Shown piece after piece: positions 36,409-44,910 of a stretch of DNA of 64,000 nt. Each line of letters begins with the position of its first letter. The first letter of the stretch is position 1. Origin of the DNA: an uncultured Acetatifactor sp. GTDB lineage: Bacteria; Bacillota; Clostridia; Lachnospirales; Lachnospiraceae. Where the stretch lies: the NCBI GenBank assembly GCA_934402375.1, contig CAKRUB010000004.1:58405-122404 (forward strand), given 5' to 3'. A program made the position numbers and the translations under genes. The notes under the pieces were generated by a model. The model searched no databases. It was not told the origin of the DNA and worked only from the letters and a program-made list of their open reading frames with translations.

Positions 36409-36436
36409 ATCATATCGTATTTTAGATATTTGTCAA
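36409..36436 (-). promoter_or_regulatory. Promoter for the capA-like gene
   Basis: Minus strand TTGACA (36431-36436), 16-base spacer, TATGAT (36409-36414), 31 bases before the start codon. Confidence 0.7.
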
Positions 36437-36457
36437 TTCAATGATGAAAAAGTCGTC

Positions 36458-36486
36458 TTGTGATTTTTCGGCACATACTTTATAAT
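36458..36486 (+). promoter_or_regulatory. Promoter for the GlgX-like gene
   Basis: TTGTGA at 36458-36463, 17-base spacer, TATAAT at 36481-36486, about 40 bases before the ATG; divergent from the capA promoter. Confidence 0.7.
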
Positions 36487-36525
36487 GGAACAGACAGCAT
36501 ACGGAGAAAGGACTTGTGACGATAT

Positions 36526-38466
36526 ATGATGAAAAGAATGAATCCATACCCTCTGGGGGCGCGCCGTGAAGCCGGCGGAATCTGTTTTTCCTTTGTCTCC
36601 GTAACCGCGGACTGCGGAATCGTACTGTATGATGCCCTGACGGGGGAGGAGAGACAGAGGATTCCGTTTACCGAGGAGGATCGCACGGGTGAGATCTACT
36701 GTAAGCTCGTGGCGAATATTCAGCCGGAGCAGGTGGTCTATCAGTTTTATCAGGCGGACAGGCTTGTGCCGGACGAACATGGCAGGATCTTTCCGGAAAA
36801 GCTTCCGTATGGAAAGGAGCGCTCCGGAGAGGAGCTGCGCGCGGGGTTTCTTCCGGAATATTATGACTGGGAGGACGATAAATGTCCGGCGCTTCCCTAT
36901 GACCGGACGGTAATGTATTGCATGCATGTCAGGGGCTTTACCAGACATGTATCATCAAAGGTGATGAACAGGGGAACCTTCGCCGGGATTCTTGAGAAGC
37001 TTCCCTATCTGAAGGAAATTGGTGTCACAACGCTTGAGCTTCAGCCTGCTTATGAATTTCTGGAGCTGGAAAAAGTGGAAGCTCCGCCGCAGGGCGCACC
37101 CCGCATCCAGCCGGAGAGCAGAGTGAATTACTGGGGCTATAAGCGTGGCTTTTATTATGCGCCGAAGCAGGCCTATGCCGCATCGGAGGATGCGGCGACC
37201 GAATTTCGTGATCTGGTGAAGGCGCTACACAGAAACGGGATGGAGCTTGTGATGCAGTTTTATTTCCCAGACCAGGTTGACAGAAATGATATATCGGATA
37301 TTCTGCGCTTCTGGACTTTGGAATATCATGTGGATGGTTTTCACCTGCTGGGAACAGATCTTCCCATTGAGCTGCTTGCGGCAGACCCGCTCCTCGCGGA
37401 TAAGAAGTTTATGTACTACGGCATAAATGCCGAGGCGGTCTATGGCAGGGACAGAATGCCGCAGTATCCGCATCTTGCAGAGTATAATGACAGCTTTCTG
37501 TATGAAATGCGCCGCTTCTTAAAGGGCGATGAAAACATGATGAACAGCGTGCTTAAGAATATGCGTTACATTCCTGCAAGGGCAGGGGTGGTGCATTATC
37601 TGACGAATTACTACGGTTTCACGCTGGCTGACCTTGTCTCCTACGACAGAAAGCATAATGAGGGCAACGGCGAGGAGAACCGGGACGGAAACGACTATAA
37701 TTGCAGCTGGAACTGCGGTGAAGAGGGAACGACGAAAAGCCGTAAGGTCAGACAGCTGCGGATCAGACAGATGAAAAATGCGATCTGTCTGATCATGCTG
37801 TCACAGGGCACACCTCTGATCTTTATGGGAGATGAATTTGGCAATTCCCAGAAGGGAAACAATAATCCATGGTGTCAGGACAATGCAATCGGCTGGCTCG
37901 ACTGGGGAAAGCAGGAGAAGAATCAGGAGCTTCTGGAGTTCTGGAAGCAGCTTGCGGCATTCCGCCGGATGCATCCCATCCTTCACCCGGCGAGGGAGCT
38001 GCGGCTGATGGATTACCTTTCCTGCGATTATCCTGATCTTTCCTACCACGGAGAGAGCGCGTGGAGACCGCAGACGGAGCACCACAGCAGGAGCATCGGC
38101 ATGATGCTGTGCGGCAAATATGCGCGAACCGATGAGGGACAGGAGGATGCTTTTCTCTATATTGCAATCAATATGCATTGGGAGAGACATTCACTCGCTC
38201 TGCCGAGACTGCCGAAGAATATGCGGTGGGAGCTTGTGCTGACGACTGCGGAGGACAATGCGCTTCTTCCGCAGGAGGAAACGGGAGAGTCCGGCAACAG
38301 CTGTCAGGTTGCACCGCGAAGCATTGCATTGTATATCAGTGCCGCGGAGCCGGAAAAGGCGGGTAAGCGAAAGGACAGAAAGGTCAGACGGCAGGAGCCA
38401 CAGCAGGAGACAGAAAGGAAAGACAAAGCAGCAGAAGGCAATGGGAAAGGCTTGGAGTCACTTTAA
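36526..38466 (+). CDS. GlgX/isoamylase-type GH13 homologue with no catalytic residues
   Basis: A 646-residue protein clearly related to glycogen-debranching enzyme GlgX: N-terminal CBM48-like sheet, YCMHVRGFTRH, NYWGYKRGFYYAP, DLVSYDRKHNEGNGEENRDG, LIMLSQGTPLIFMGDEFGNSQKGNNNPWCQDN and LDW. Yet all four GH13 active-site regions are altered. Region I (normally DIVFNH) reads QFYFPD at 244-249; region II (GFRFD) reads GFHLL at 271-275, so the nucleophile Asp and its Arg are gone; region III Glu is Tyr at 298; region IV HD is YY at 362-363. I infer a non-catalytic, possibly glucan-binding protein. A charged tail (residues 610-646) follows. The DUF5662 gene starts inside its 3' end. Confidence 0.85.
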   Translation: MMKRMNPYPLGARREAGGICFSFVSVTADCGIVLYDALTGEERQRIPFTEEDRTGEIYCKLVANIQPEQVVYQFYQADRLVPDEHGRIFPEKLPYGKERSGEELRAGFLPEYYDWEDDKCPALPYDRTVMYCMHVRGFTRHVSSKVMNRGTFAGILEKLPYLKEIGVTTLELQPAYEFLELEKVEAPPQGAPRIQPESRVNYWGYKRGFYYAPKQAYAASEDAATEFRDLVKALHRNGMELVMQFYFPDQVDRNDISDILRFWTLEYHVDGFHLLGTDLPIELLAADPLLADKKFMYYGINAEAVYGRDRMPQYPHLAEYNDSFLYEMRRFLKGDENMMNSVLKNMRYIPARAGVVHYLTNYYGFTLADLVSYDRKHNEGNGEENRDGNDYNCSWNCGEEGTTKSRKVRQLRIRQMKNAICLIMLSQGTPLIFMGDEFGNSQKGNNNPWCQDNAIGWLDWGKQEKNQELLEFWKQLAAFRRMHPILHPARELRLMDYLSCDYPDLSYHGESAWRPQTEHHSRSIGMMLCGKYARTDEGQEDAFLYIAINMHWERHSLALPRLPKNMRWELVLTTAEDNALLPQEETGESGNSCQVAPRSIALYISAAEPEKAGKRKDRKVRRQEPQQETERKDKAAEGNGKGLESL

Positions 38467-38986
38467 GACAATCACACACCATAAGATTCTTGTGGCAAAG
38501 GGATGCTTCAGGATCGGATTATACAGACAGGGGCTTCTTCACGACCTGTCGAAGTACAGCCCGACGGAGTTTCGGGTCGGTGCGAAATACTATCAGGGAA
38601 CGCGCAGCCCGAATAATGCGGAGCGGGAGGAAATCGGCTATTCTACCGCATGGATGCATCACAAGGGAAGAAATAAGCATCATTATGAATATTGGCAGGA
38701 CTATTCGGATGAGCCGGGAAAGAAGGGCTGTATGGTTCCGGTTCCGATGCCCGACCGGTATCTTGCGGAGATGATCATGGACAGGATCGCTGCGAGCAAG
38801 GTATACAAGGGAAAGGACTACACGGACGCGGCACCTCTGGAATATTATCTACAGGGAACCAGACACGACCTGATCCACCCGCGGACAGCGAGGGAACTGG
38901 AGCGGTTTCTGCGTATGCTTGCCAACGAGGGGGAGGCGAAGACCTTCGCATACATCCGCAGGGAGCTGGTGAAAAAGAAGAAATAA
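38441..38986 (+). CDS. DUF5662 family protein (HD-like motif)
   Basis: A 181-residue protein with GLLHDLSKYSPTEF near residue 30 and WMHHKGRNKHHYEYW near 75, the pattern of the DUF5662 family, whose His/Asp arrangement (HD...K, HH...HH) suggests a metal-dependent phosphohydrolase-like fold. Function is unknown. ATG 38441 lies 26 bases inside the end of the GlgX-like gene, so translation is probably coupled; the longer frame from 38258 reads the other gene out of frame. Ends 66 bases before a small Cys-rich protein gene. Confidence 0.85.
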   Translation: MGKAWSHFKTITHHKILVAKGCFRIGLYRQGLLHDLSKYSPTEFRVGAKYYQGTRSPNNAEREEIGYSTAWMHHKGRNKHHYEYWQDYSDEPGKKGCMVPVPMPDRYLAEMIMDRIAASKVYKGKDYTDAAPLEYYLQGTRHDLIHPRTARELERFLRMLANEGEAKTFAYIRRELVKKKK

Positions 38987-39052
38987 GAGGCTTGCACGGA
39001 GAGCCTGTATGCCGCATATGATACCATAAAAACAGGAAATTATGGTGAGCAT

Positions 39053-39403
39053 ATGAATTGGATTATTTTGTTGTTACTCTTCGGCTGCGGAGGCTGCGGT
39101 AACGGTCGTGGAGGCTGCGGCAACAACGGAGGCAACGGCTGTGGCAACAGCAATAACGGCGGCTGCAACAACCGACCGTCCTGCAGATGTGAGCGGGCAA
39201 GAGAAGCGACGAGAGAGGCGAGAGAGGATGCCAGGGAGGCATTGAGGGATGTCCGCGAGGCAAGGGAGAGGGAACAGGCTGTCTGCGACGGTCCGGGAAT
39301 GGTTCCCCCACCATGGCAGGATTATCCGCCCATGCCCAGACGTGGGGAAGACAGGTGCGGAGAAGACAGACGTGACAACGATTGTGGCTGTGGGCGCAAT
39401 TAA
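39053..39403 (+). CDS. Small Cys/Gly/Asn-rich protein, unknown function
   Basis: A 116-residue protein with three parts: a short hydrophobic start (MNWIILLLLFG), a Gly/Cys/Asn-rich stretch (residues 12-48) with eight or more Cys in CGxxGCGN-type repeats, and a charged helical run of RE/AREA heptad-like repeats (about 48-78), ending in a Pro-rich tail and CGCGRN. GGTGAG lies a few bases upstream of the ATG. The composition recalls spore-coat-like or metal-binding small proteins, but I recognise no family. The lack of stops and an ordered architecture support a real gene. Confidence 0.55.
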   Translation: MNWIILLLLFGCGGCGNGRGGCGNNGGNGCGNSNNGGCNNRPSCRCERAREATREAREDAREALRDVREAREREQAVCDGPGMVPPPWQDYPPMPRRGEDRCGEDRRDNDCGCGRN

Positions 39404-39417
39404 TTAAACAGAAATCC

Positions 39418-39448
39418 GGCACAGGGCAAATCTTATGGGTTTGCCCTG
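39418..39448. other. Hairpin between the Cys-rich gene and the MATE gene
   Basis: CACAGGGCAAA and TTTGCCCTGTG form an 11-base-pair stem with a nine-base loop but no T tract follows; perhaps an RNA-processing or attenuating structure. Confidence 0.5.
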
Positions 39449-39469
39449 TGGTATGAAGAAACAGGATAG

Positions 39470-39498
39470 TGCAGGAAAACTGCGGAAATGAGGATAAA
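39470..39498 (+). promoter_or_regulatory. Variant hairpin-SD leader before the MATE gene
   Basis: GCAG-GAAAA-CTGC forms a small hairpin, followed by GGAAATGAGGATAAA and the ATG at 39499. The SD block is the same as in the TGCGCA leaders; the hairpin arms differ. Confidence 0.5.
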
Positions 39499-40884
39499 AT
39501 GAATCAGGAAAGTACGAAAATACCGATTACGGAAAACAAGATGGGAACTATGCCGGTGGGAAAGCTGTTGTTTAATATGTCCCTTCCGATGATGATCTCC
39601 ATGTTGGTACAAGCTCTATATAACATTGTTGACAGTATCTTTGTGGCAAAGATGTCCGAAAATGCGCTGACTGCCGTTTCGCTGGCATTTCCGCTGCAGA
39701 CCCTGCTGATTGCGGTGGGAAGCGGTACGGGTGTTGGTATGAATGCGCTGCTGTCCAAATCTCTCGGAGAGAAAAATACGGACAGGGCAAACCGGACGGC
39801 AGCAAATGCCGCTGTCTTGTATGTGATCAGCTATCTCGTATTTCTAATATTGGGATTTACCGTGGTAAAGCCATTTTATCTCAGCCAGATCGGAGGAGCC
39901 GACCCAGAGATCATGGAAATGGGAATTGACTACCTTAGCACGGTTATGATTTTTTCTTTCGGAATTTTGGGTCAGTTCTTTTTTGAAAGACTGCTCACCT
40001 CGACCGGAAAGACGATTTTCAGTATGATTTCCCAGCTGAGCGGTGCGCTGACAAATATTGTTCTGGATCCGATTCTGATTTTCGGACTGCTCGGAGCACC
40101 GAAGATGGGTGTCACCGGAGCGGCCGTTGCGACCGTTATCGGACAGTGTGTTTCCGCGGTGGTGGCGGCTGTCTGCAACTTCAAATATAACCATGAGGTA
40201 AAGCTCACATTCAGGGGATACAGACCGGACGGGAAGATCATCGGGATGATTTACGCGGTTGGTGTTCCATCTATTATCATGCAGTCGATCGGTTCGATCA
40301 TGACCTACAGCATGAACCGGATACTGATTACCTTCTCCTCCACGGCAACAGCGGTATTCGGCGTGTATTTCAAGCTACAGAGCTTTTTCTTCATGCCACT
40401 GTTCGGGCTGAACAACGGCATTACGCCGATCATTGCTTACAACTATGGAGCGAGAAAGCGGAAGCGCATGATGCAGACGATCAAGCTGAGTATGATTGTG
40501 GCATTCTGCCTGACCTTTATCGGCTTTGTCTGCTTTGAGGCGATTCCACAGGTGCTCCTCGGAATGTTTGAGGCGTCGGAGGACATGCTGATCATCGGCA
40601 TACCGGCACTCCGCATCATCGGGGTGCATTACCTGATCGCATGGTTCTGCATTGTCTCGGGAACGGTATTTCAGGCGCTTGGGAAAGCTGTATTCAGTAT
40701 GTTGGTATCCATCATGCGCCAGCTCTTTGCGCTGGTTCCCGCCGCCTATATTCTTTCAAGGCTGGGCGGGCTTCATGCGGTATGGTGGGCATTCCCGATC
40801 GCGGAGCTGATGTCTCTGGCGGTGTCACTGACATTCCTGATTCATATCTATAAAACGATTATTAAAAAGCTGCCTGAGACCTGA
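39499..40884 (+). CDS. MATE family efflux transporter
   Basis: A 461-residue transporter with 12 predicted helices. The N-terminus has the typical MATE start (PVGKLLFNMSLPMMISMLVQALYNIVDSIFVAKMSENALTAVSLAFPLQ), and the second half repeats it around MQSIGSIMTYSMNRILITFSSTATAVFGVYFKLQSFFFMPLFGLNNGITPIIAYNYGA. MATE proteins export drugs or metabolites by Na or proton antiport. ATG 39499 follows GAGGATAAA. It converges with the potD gene across a strong shared terminator. Confidence 0.93.
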   Translation: MNQESTKIPITENKMGTMPVGKLLFNMSLPMMISMLVQALYNIVDSIFVAKMSENALTAVSLAFPLQTLLIAVGSGTGVGMNALLSKSLGEKNTDRANRTAANAAVLYVISYLVFLILGFTVVKPFYLSQIGGADPEIMEMGIDYLSTVMIFSFGILGQFFFERLLTSTGKTIFSMISQLSGALTNIVLDPILIFGLLGAPKMGVTGAAVATVIGQCVSAVVAAVCNFKYNHEVKLTFRGYRPDGKIIGMIYAVGVPSIIMQSIGSIMTYSMNRILITFSSTATAVFGVYFKLQSFFFMPLFGLNNGITPIIAYNYGARKRKRMMQTIKLSMIVAFCLTFIGFVCFEAIPQVLLGMFEASEDMLIIGIPALRIIGVHYLIAWFCIVSGTVFQALGKAVFSMLVSIMRQLFALVPAAYILSRLGGLHAVWWAFPIAELMSLAVSLTFLIHIYKTIIKKLPET

Positions 40885-40913
40885 TAATAAGGATAGGACA
40901 AGATAGAATAAGA

Positions 40914-40951
40914 AAGGGCGGATGAACTCAGTTATGGGTTCATCCGCCCTT
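40914..40951. terminator. Bidirectional terminator between MATE and potD
   Basis: AAGGGCGGATGAAC and its exact complement GTTCATCCGCCCTT form a 14-base-pair stem. On the minus strand it is followed by TTCTTATTCT, giving a T-rich tail for the pot operon; the plus side has only a weak tail. Confidence 0.8.
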
Positions 40952-40974
40952 ATCAGTGTGTCTTGCGGCACACG

Positions 40975-42033
40975 TCAGTTGGACATGATTTCCTTCCAGA
41001 TGTTGTTGTAGAGCTCATCGCCGTCCTCACCGAGATAGAGGTAGGTTTCGAGGTTATACTTGGAGAGGTCGGGGAAAGCAATTTCGGAATTTCGGATGTC
41101 CTCGTCCTCAATCTGCTCCTGTGCGATGGTGTTCGGAGTAGAGTAGGTAATGTATTCAAAGTTCAACAGTGCGATGTCGCCGCGGCACATGAAATCAATG
41201 AATTTTTCGGCATTTTCCTTATTGGGAGCGTTCTTCGGGATGACCCAGCCGTCAATCCATACATTTGTGCCTTCCTCGGGGATGACGTATTCGAGATCAG
41301 GGTTTTCACGCTTGGTATAGATGGCTTCGCCGGAGTAGATAACGCCGAGTGCCGCTTCACCGCCGATCATCTTGTCGCGGACCTGATCAACGACATATGC
41401 CTGTACAAGAGGCTTCTGTGCAATCAAAGCTTCTTTTGCCTCCTGAAGCTCAGACTCGTCTAAGGTGTTCATGGAATAGCCCTTTAATTTCAGCGCCACC
41501 ATAAACAGATCGCGGACGGAATCCTGCATCAGGATATTGTCGGCATATTTCTCGTCCCAGAGGATAGACCAGCTGGTGACAGGCTCGTCAACCATGGTCT
41601 TGTTGTAGAGAATGCCGACCGTTCCCCAACAGTAGGGGATGCAGTACTTGTTGCCGGGATCAAATCCCTCAGCCTGCTCGAAATACTGGGCGCCGATATT
41701 TGCCTTGGCATTCGGAAGATTGTCATAGTTCAGTTCCTGCAGCAGTCCGTTCTCAATCATCTTATTGACCATGTAGTCGGAAGGGCAGATGACATCATAG
41801 GCGGAAGATCCAGCCTCAACCTTGGGGTACATGGCTTCGTTCGTCTCGAACTCGTCATAGATGACCTTGATTCCGGTCTCCTCCTCGAACATGTCGAGCG
41901 TCTGAGGATCAATGTATTCTCCCCAGTTGTAGACATAGACGACACCGTTTTCGCCGCCCTTCTCGGAACCGCAGCCGGTCAGAGTACCGACGGCAAGAGC
42001 TGTGCAGAGCAGCAGTGCAATACCTTTTTTCAT
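40975..42033 (-). CDS. potD: Spermidine/putrescine-binding lipoprotein
   Basis: A 352-residue polyamine-binding protein. Signal peptide and lipobox (MKKGIALLLCTALAVGTLTGC, Cys21) followed by VYVYNWGEYIDPQTLDMFEEETGIKVIYDEF, the standard PotD/PotF opening, YDVICPSDYMVNKMIENGLLQ, and the late WVIPKNAPNKENAEKFIDFM. Binds polyamine outside the membrane and delivers it to PotBC. Last gene of the potA-potB-potC-potD operon on the minus strand, 24 bases after potC. Confidence 0.95.
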   Translation of the reverse strand: MKKGIALLLCTALAVGTLTGCGSEKGGENGVVYVYNWGEYIDPQTLDMFEEETGIKVIYDEFETNEAMYPKVEAGSSAYDVICPSDYMVNKMIENGLLQELNYDNLPNAKANIGAQYFEQAEGFDPGNKYCIPYCWGTVGILYNKTMVDEPVTSWSILWDEKYADNILMQDSVRDLFMVALKLKGYSMNTLDESELQEAKEALIAQKPLVQAYVVDQVRDKMIGGEAALGVIYSGEAIYTKRENPDLEYVIPEEGTNVWIDGWVIPKNAPNKENAEKFIDFMCRGDIALLNFEYITYSTPNTIAQEQIEDEDIRNSEIAFPDLSKYNLETYLYLGEDGDELYNNIWKEIMSN

Positions 42034-42057
42034 AAAATTTTCCTCCTCGTATATGAC

Positions 42058-42828
42058 TTATTTTGCCTTTTTCTTAGGTGTGTAATTGACAAGCAGAAGC
42101 AAAATCAGAACCGAGACAAAGATGATCGCCGAAAGGGCGTACATCTCGGGCTTGATTCCTTTTTTTACTTCGGTATAAATCTTTGTTGACAACGTATCGA
42201 TTCCAGGCCCCTTTGTAAAGTGCGTGATAATGAAATCATCCAGCGACATAGTGAATGCCATCAGGAAGCCGGAGAGGATACTGGGGAGCAGGTCGGGAAA
42301 GACGACCTTGAAAAAAGCGCGCAGCTGTGAGGCACCGAGATCGAGAGCCGCCTCGTAGGTATTCGGGTTCAGCTGCTTCATCCTGGGCATGACACTGAGG
42401 ATCACATAAGGGATGTTGAAGGTGATATGTGCCATCAGGATTGTGAGAAAGCCAAACTTCATTCCGAGGCTGATAAAGAGCAGCATCAGGGAAATACCTG
42501 TGACGATGTCGGCGTTCAGCATCGGGATATTGGCGATTCCGAGACTGATGGTCCGTGCTTTTTTCTTCATTGCCTGCAAAGAGATACAGGCGATTGTGCC
42601 GATGACAGTCGAAATGACTGCAGAGAGCAGGGCAATCGCCAGCGTATTCCAGAGAGCCTGCATGATGACATCGTTCTGGAAGAGACTTTGATACCATTTC
42701 AGCGTAAAGCCGCCCCATTTCGCTCTTGTTTTGCTCGCGTTGAAGGAGAGTACGATCAGCGTGGCAATAGGCGCATAGAGGAAGATAAAGATCAGAGCAA
42801 TATAGATTCTTCTGGCAGCGTTTTTCAT
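42058..42828 (-). CDS. potC: Polyamine ABC transporter permease PotC
   Basis: A 256-residue membrane protein with six helices and the permease EAA loop EAALDLGASQLRAFFKVVFPDLLPSILSG, preceded by LNADIVTGISLMLLFI and the N-terminal IATLIVLSFNASKT typical of PotC. Pairs with PotB to form the channel. Its start overlaps the potB stop by four bases. Confidence 0.93.
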   Translation of the reverse strand: MKNAARRIYIALIFIFLYAPIATLIVLSFNASKTRAKWGGFTLKWYQSLFQNDVIMQALWNTLAIALLSAVISTVIGTIACISLQAMKKKARTISLGIANIPMLNADIVTGISLMLLFISLGMKFGFLTILMAHITFNIPYVILSVMPRMKQLNPNTYEAALDLGASQLRAFFKVVFPDLLPSILSGFLMAFTMSLDDFIITHFTKGPGIDTLSTKIYTEVKKGIKPEMYALSAIIFVSVLILLLLVNYTPKKKAK

Positions 42829-43646
42829 AGTGAATTCGCCTCCCCTTCTTTATCTGTGACGGCGCTGATTACCATATTAAAGATGATGAACAGCATGAGC
42901 ACGATGGAAAGTCCGCTTCCGAGGTGCCAGTTGCCCGTCTGGGTAAATTCCTGTTCGATGACGTTTCCAATCAGCAGGATCTTGCTGCCACCGAGAATCT
43001 TTGAGATGACAAAGGTTGTCAGGGCAGGAACGAAAACCATTGTAATGCCGCTGATAATGCCCGGAATGCTCAGGGGAAAAATGATCTTGAAAAAAGTCTG
43101 GACACTGTTGGCACCCAGATCTCTGGCGGCATTGATCATGTTGACATCTATCTTTACGAGCACATTATAAATCGGCAGAACCATAAAGGGCAGGAAGTTG
43201 TAAACCATGCCCAGCACAATCGCTGACGGTGTGTTGATGATATTCAGGGAGGGCAGATGCAGCAGCTCAAGAATGCTGTTGATCACGCCGGTCTTCTCCA
43301 GAAGTGTCTGCCATGCCAGAGTGCGCAGCAGAAAGTTCATCCACATCGGCAGAATAAAAATCAGCACAATAAAGGAATCCCTGCTGGTCCCGGCCCGGCT
43401 CAGAATCATTGCGAGGGGGTAGGCGAGCAGGAAGCAGATCACAGTGCTCACCACGGACAGCTTGACGGACTCCCAGAGTGCCTTGGAATGCTCGGGCGTG
43501 GCGATCGCCGCTATATTACTTAAGGTAAAGACTCCGTTCTTGTCGGTCAGCCCGTAGTAGAACACCATGCACAGCGGCACGATAATGAATAGCGCTGACC
43601 AGAAGAGAAAAGGAATCGACAGCATCTTTTTATTCATTGACTCCAA
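42825..43646 (-). CDS. potB: Polyamine ABC transporter permease PotB
   Basis: A 273-residue membrane protein with six helices, the EAA-type loop [30 protein letters not shown], and the PotB-like [26 protein letters not shown] segment. MNKKMLSI at 43637 may be the true start, since the frame from 43646 overlaps potA by 17 bases. Second gene of the operon. Confidence 0.93.
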   Translation of the reverse strand: MESMNKKMLSIPFLFWSALFIIVPLCMVFYYGLTDKNGVFTLSNIAAIATPEHSKALWESVKLSVVSTVICFLLAYPLAMILSRAGTSRDSFIVLIFILPMWMNFLLRTLAWQTLLEKTGVINSILELLHLPSLNIINTPSAIVLGMVYNFLPFMVLPIYNVLVKIDVNMINAARDLGANSVQTFFKIIFPLSIPGIISGITMVFVPALTTFVISKILGGSKILLIGNVIEQEFTQTGNWHLGSGLSIVLMLFIIFNMVISAVTDKEGEANSL

Positions 43647-44703
43647 CAGCCTCCTCGTCCTCGGATTCCGGTTTGTTCATGATCTGGATGTTGAACGGAT
43701 CAATCTGGATGCCGACAGCAGTGCCCACAGGGAACATCTTTGTCGAATGAACGAGCCATTCGTAGCCGTTGGCAGTGACTTCCATCTCGTAGTGCACACC
43801 CTTGAAGATGATGTGCGTGACAACACCCTGAATGGTTCCCTGAGAGGGTTCCACCAGCTCGACATCCTCGGGACGGATGACGGCATCCACCGGCTTGTTG
43901 ATGCCGAAGCCCTCATCGACACAGGCAAATTTTGCGCCGAGGATTTCTACCAGTCTGTCCTGCAGCATAGTTGCGCTGAGAATGTTGCTGTCGCCGATAA
44001 AGTCAGCGACAAAAGCGTTTTCGGGTTCGTTGTATATCTTTTCCGGCGTGCCGATCTGCTGGATATAGCCCTGATTCATGACAACGATCGTGTCGGACAT
44101 CGTGAGGGCTTCCTCCTGGTCATGTGTGACATAGATAAAGGTAATACCAAGCTCGTTCTTTAAACGGATCAGCTCATACTGCATGTCCTGACGCAGCTTC
44201 AGATCGAGCGCGCCGAGAGGTTCATCGAGGAGAAGGAGCTTCGGTTCATTTACGATAGCGCGGGCAATGGCGATACGCTGCTGCTGACCGCCGCTGAGAG
44301 AGTCCGGCATACGGTGCTCATAACCGTCAAGGTTTACCAGCTTCAGGGCATACTTGATCTTGTCGTCGATATAGGACTTGCTCTTGCCCTTGATCTTTAA
44401 TCCGAAAGCAATGTTTTCCGCGACATCCATATGCGTGAAGAGTGCATACTTCTGGAAGACGGTATTCAGGTTCCGCTTGTTCGGGGGAAGCTGTGTGATG
44501 TCCTGCCCCTCAAAGATGACCTGTCCCTTATCGGGTTTTTCAAAACCGCCGAGAATGCGGAGAGTTGTGGTTTTACCACAGCCGCTGGGGCCAAGCAGGG
44601 TCAGAAACTCGTTCTGGCGGATATAGAGATTCAGTTCGTCCAGAATCAGCTGTCCGTCATAAGATTTTGAAATATTGACCAGATCAACAAGAGCGTCTTT
44701 CAT
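43630..44703 (-). CDS. potA: Spermidine/putrescine ABC transporter ATPase
   Basis: A 357-residue ABC ATPase energising polyamine import: Walker [11 protein letters not shown]-loop VFQKYALF, signature [14 protein letters not shown], Walker [12 protein letters not shown], switch His in [11 protein letters not shown], and a C-terminal TOBE domain ([11 protein letters not shown]...). Full length. AAAGGAG lies before the start; a minus-strand promoter sits at 44767-44795. First gene of potABCD. Confidence 0.96.
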   Translation of the reverse strand: MKDALVDLVNISKSYDGQLILDELNLYIRQNEFLTLLGPSGCGKTTTLRILGGFEKPDKGQVIFEGQDITQLPPNKRNLNTVFQKYALFTHMDVAENIAFGLKIKGKSKSYIDDKIKYALKLVNLDGYEHRMPDSLSGGQQQRIAIARAIVNEPKLLLLDEPLGALDLKLRQDMQYELIRLKNELGITFIYVTHDQEEALTMSDTIVVMNQGYIQQIGTPEKIYNEPENAFVADFIGDSNILSATMLQDRLVEILGAKFACVDEGFGINKPVDAVIRPEDVELVEPSQGTIQGVVTHIIFKGVHYEMEVTANGYEWLVHSTKMFPVGTAVGIQIDPFNIQIMNKPESEDEEAVGVNE

Positions 44704-44766
44704 GCTGCAACTCTCCTTTAAAATTCAAAATTTTTCAGGCATCCGTATCGATGCATACTGCCATAA

Positions 44767-44795
44767 ATTTTATACACTTCTACCCAGAAAGTCAA
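44767..44795 (-). promoter_or_regulatory. Promoter for potABCD
   Basis: Minus strand TTGACT (44790-44795), 17-base spacer, TAAAAT (44767-44772), about 65 bases before the potA start. Confidence 0.65.
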
Positions 44796-44855
44796 CGAAT
44801 ATTTGACAGGATTTGCCCCTGAAAGTCTAATTATGTGAGAAAAAGAAAAAAAGGT

Positions 44856-44883
44856 TTTACATTGCTTCGTTTTGTGCTATATT
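44856..44883 (+). promoter_or_regulatory. Promoter for the lactonase-like gene
   Basis: TTTACA at 44856-44861, 16-base spacer, TATATT at 44878-44883, 27 bases before the ATG. Confidence 0.55.
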
Positions 44884-44910
44884 TAGGGAAAGCAGAAGGA
44901 GGTATTCCGC

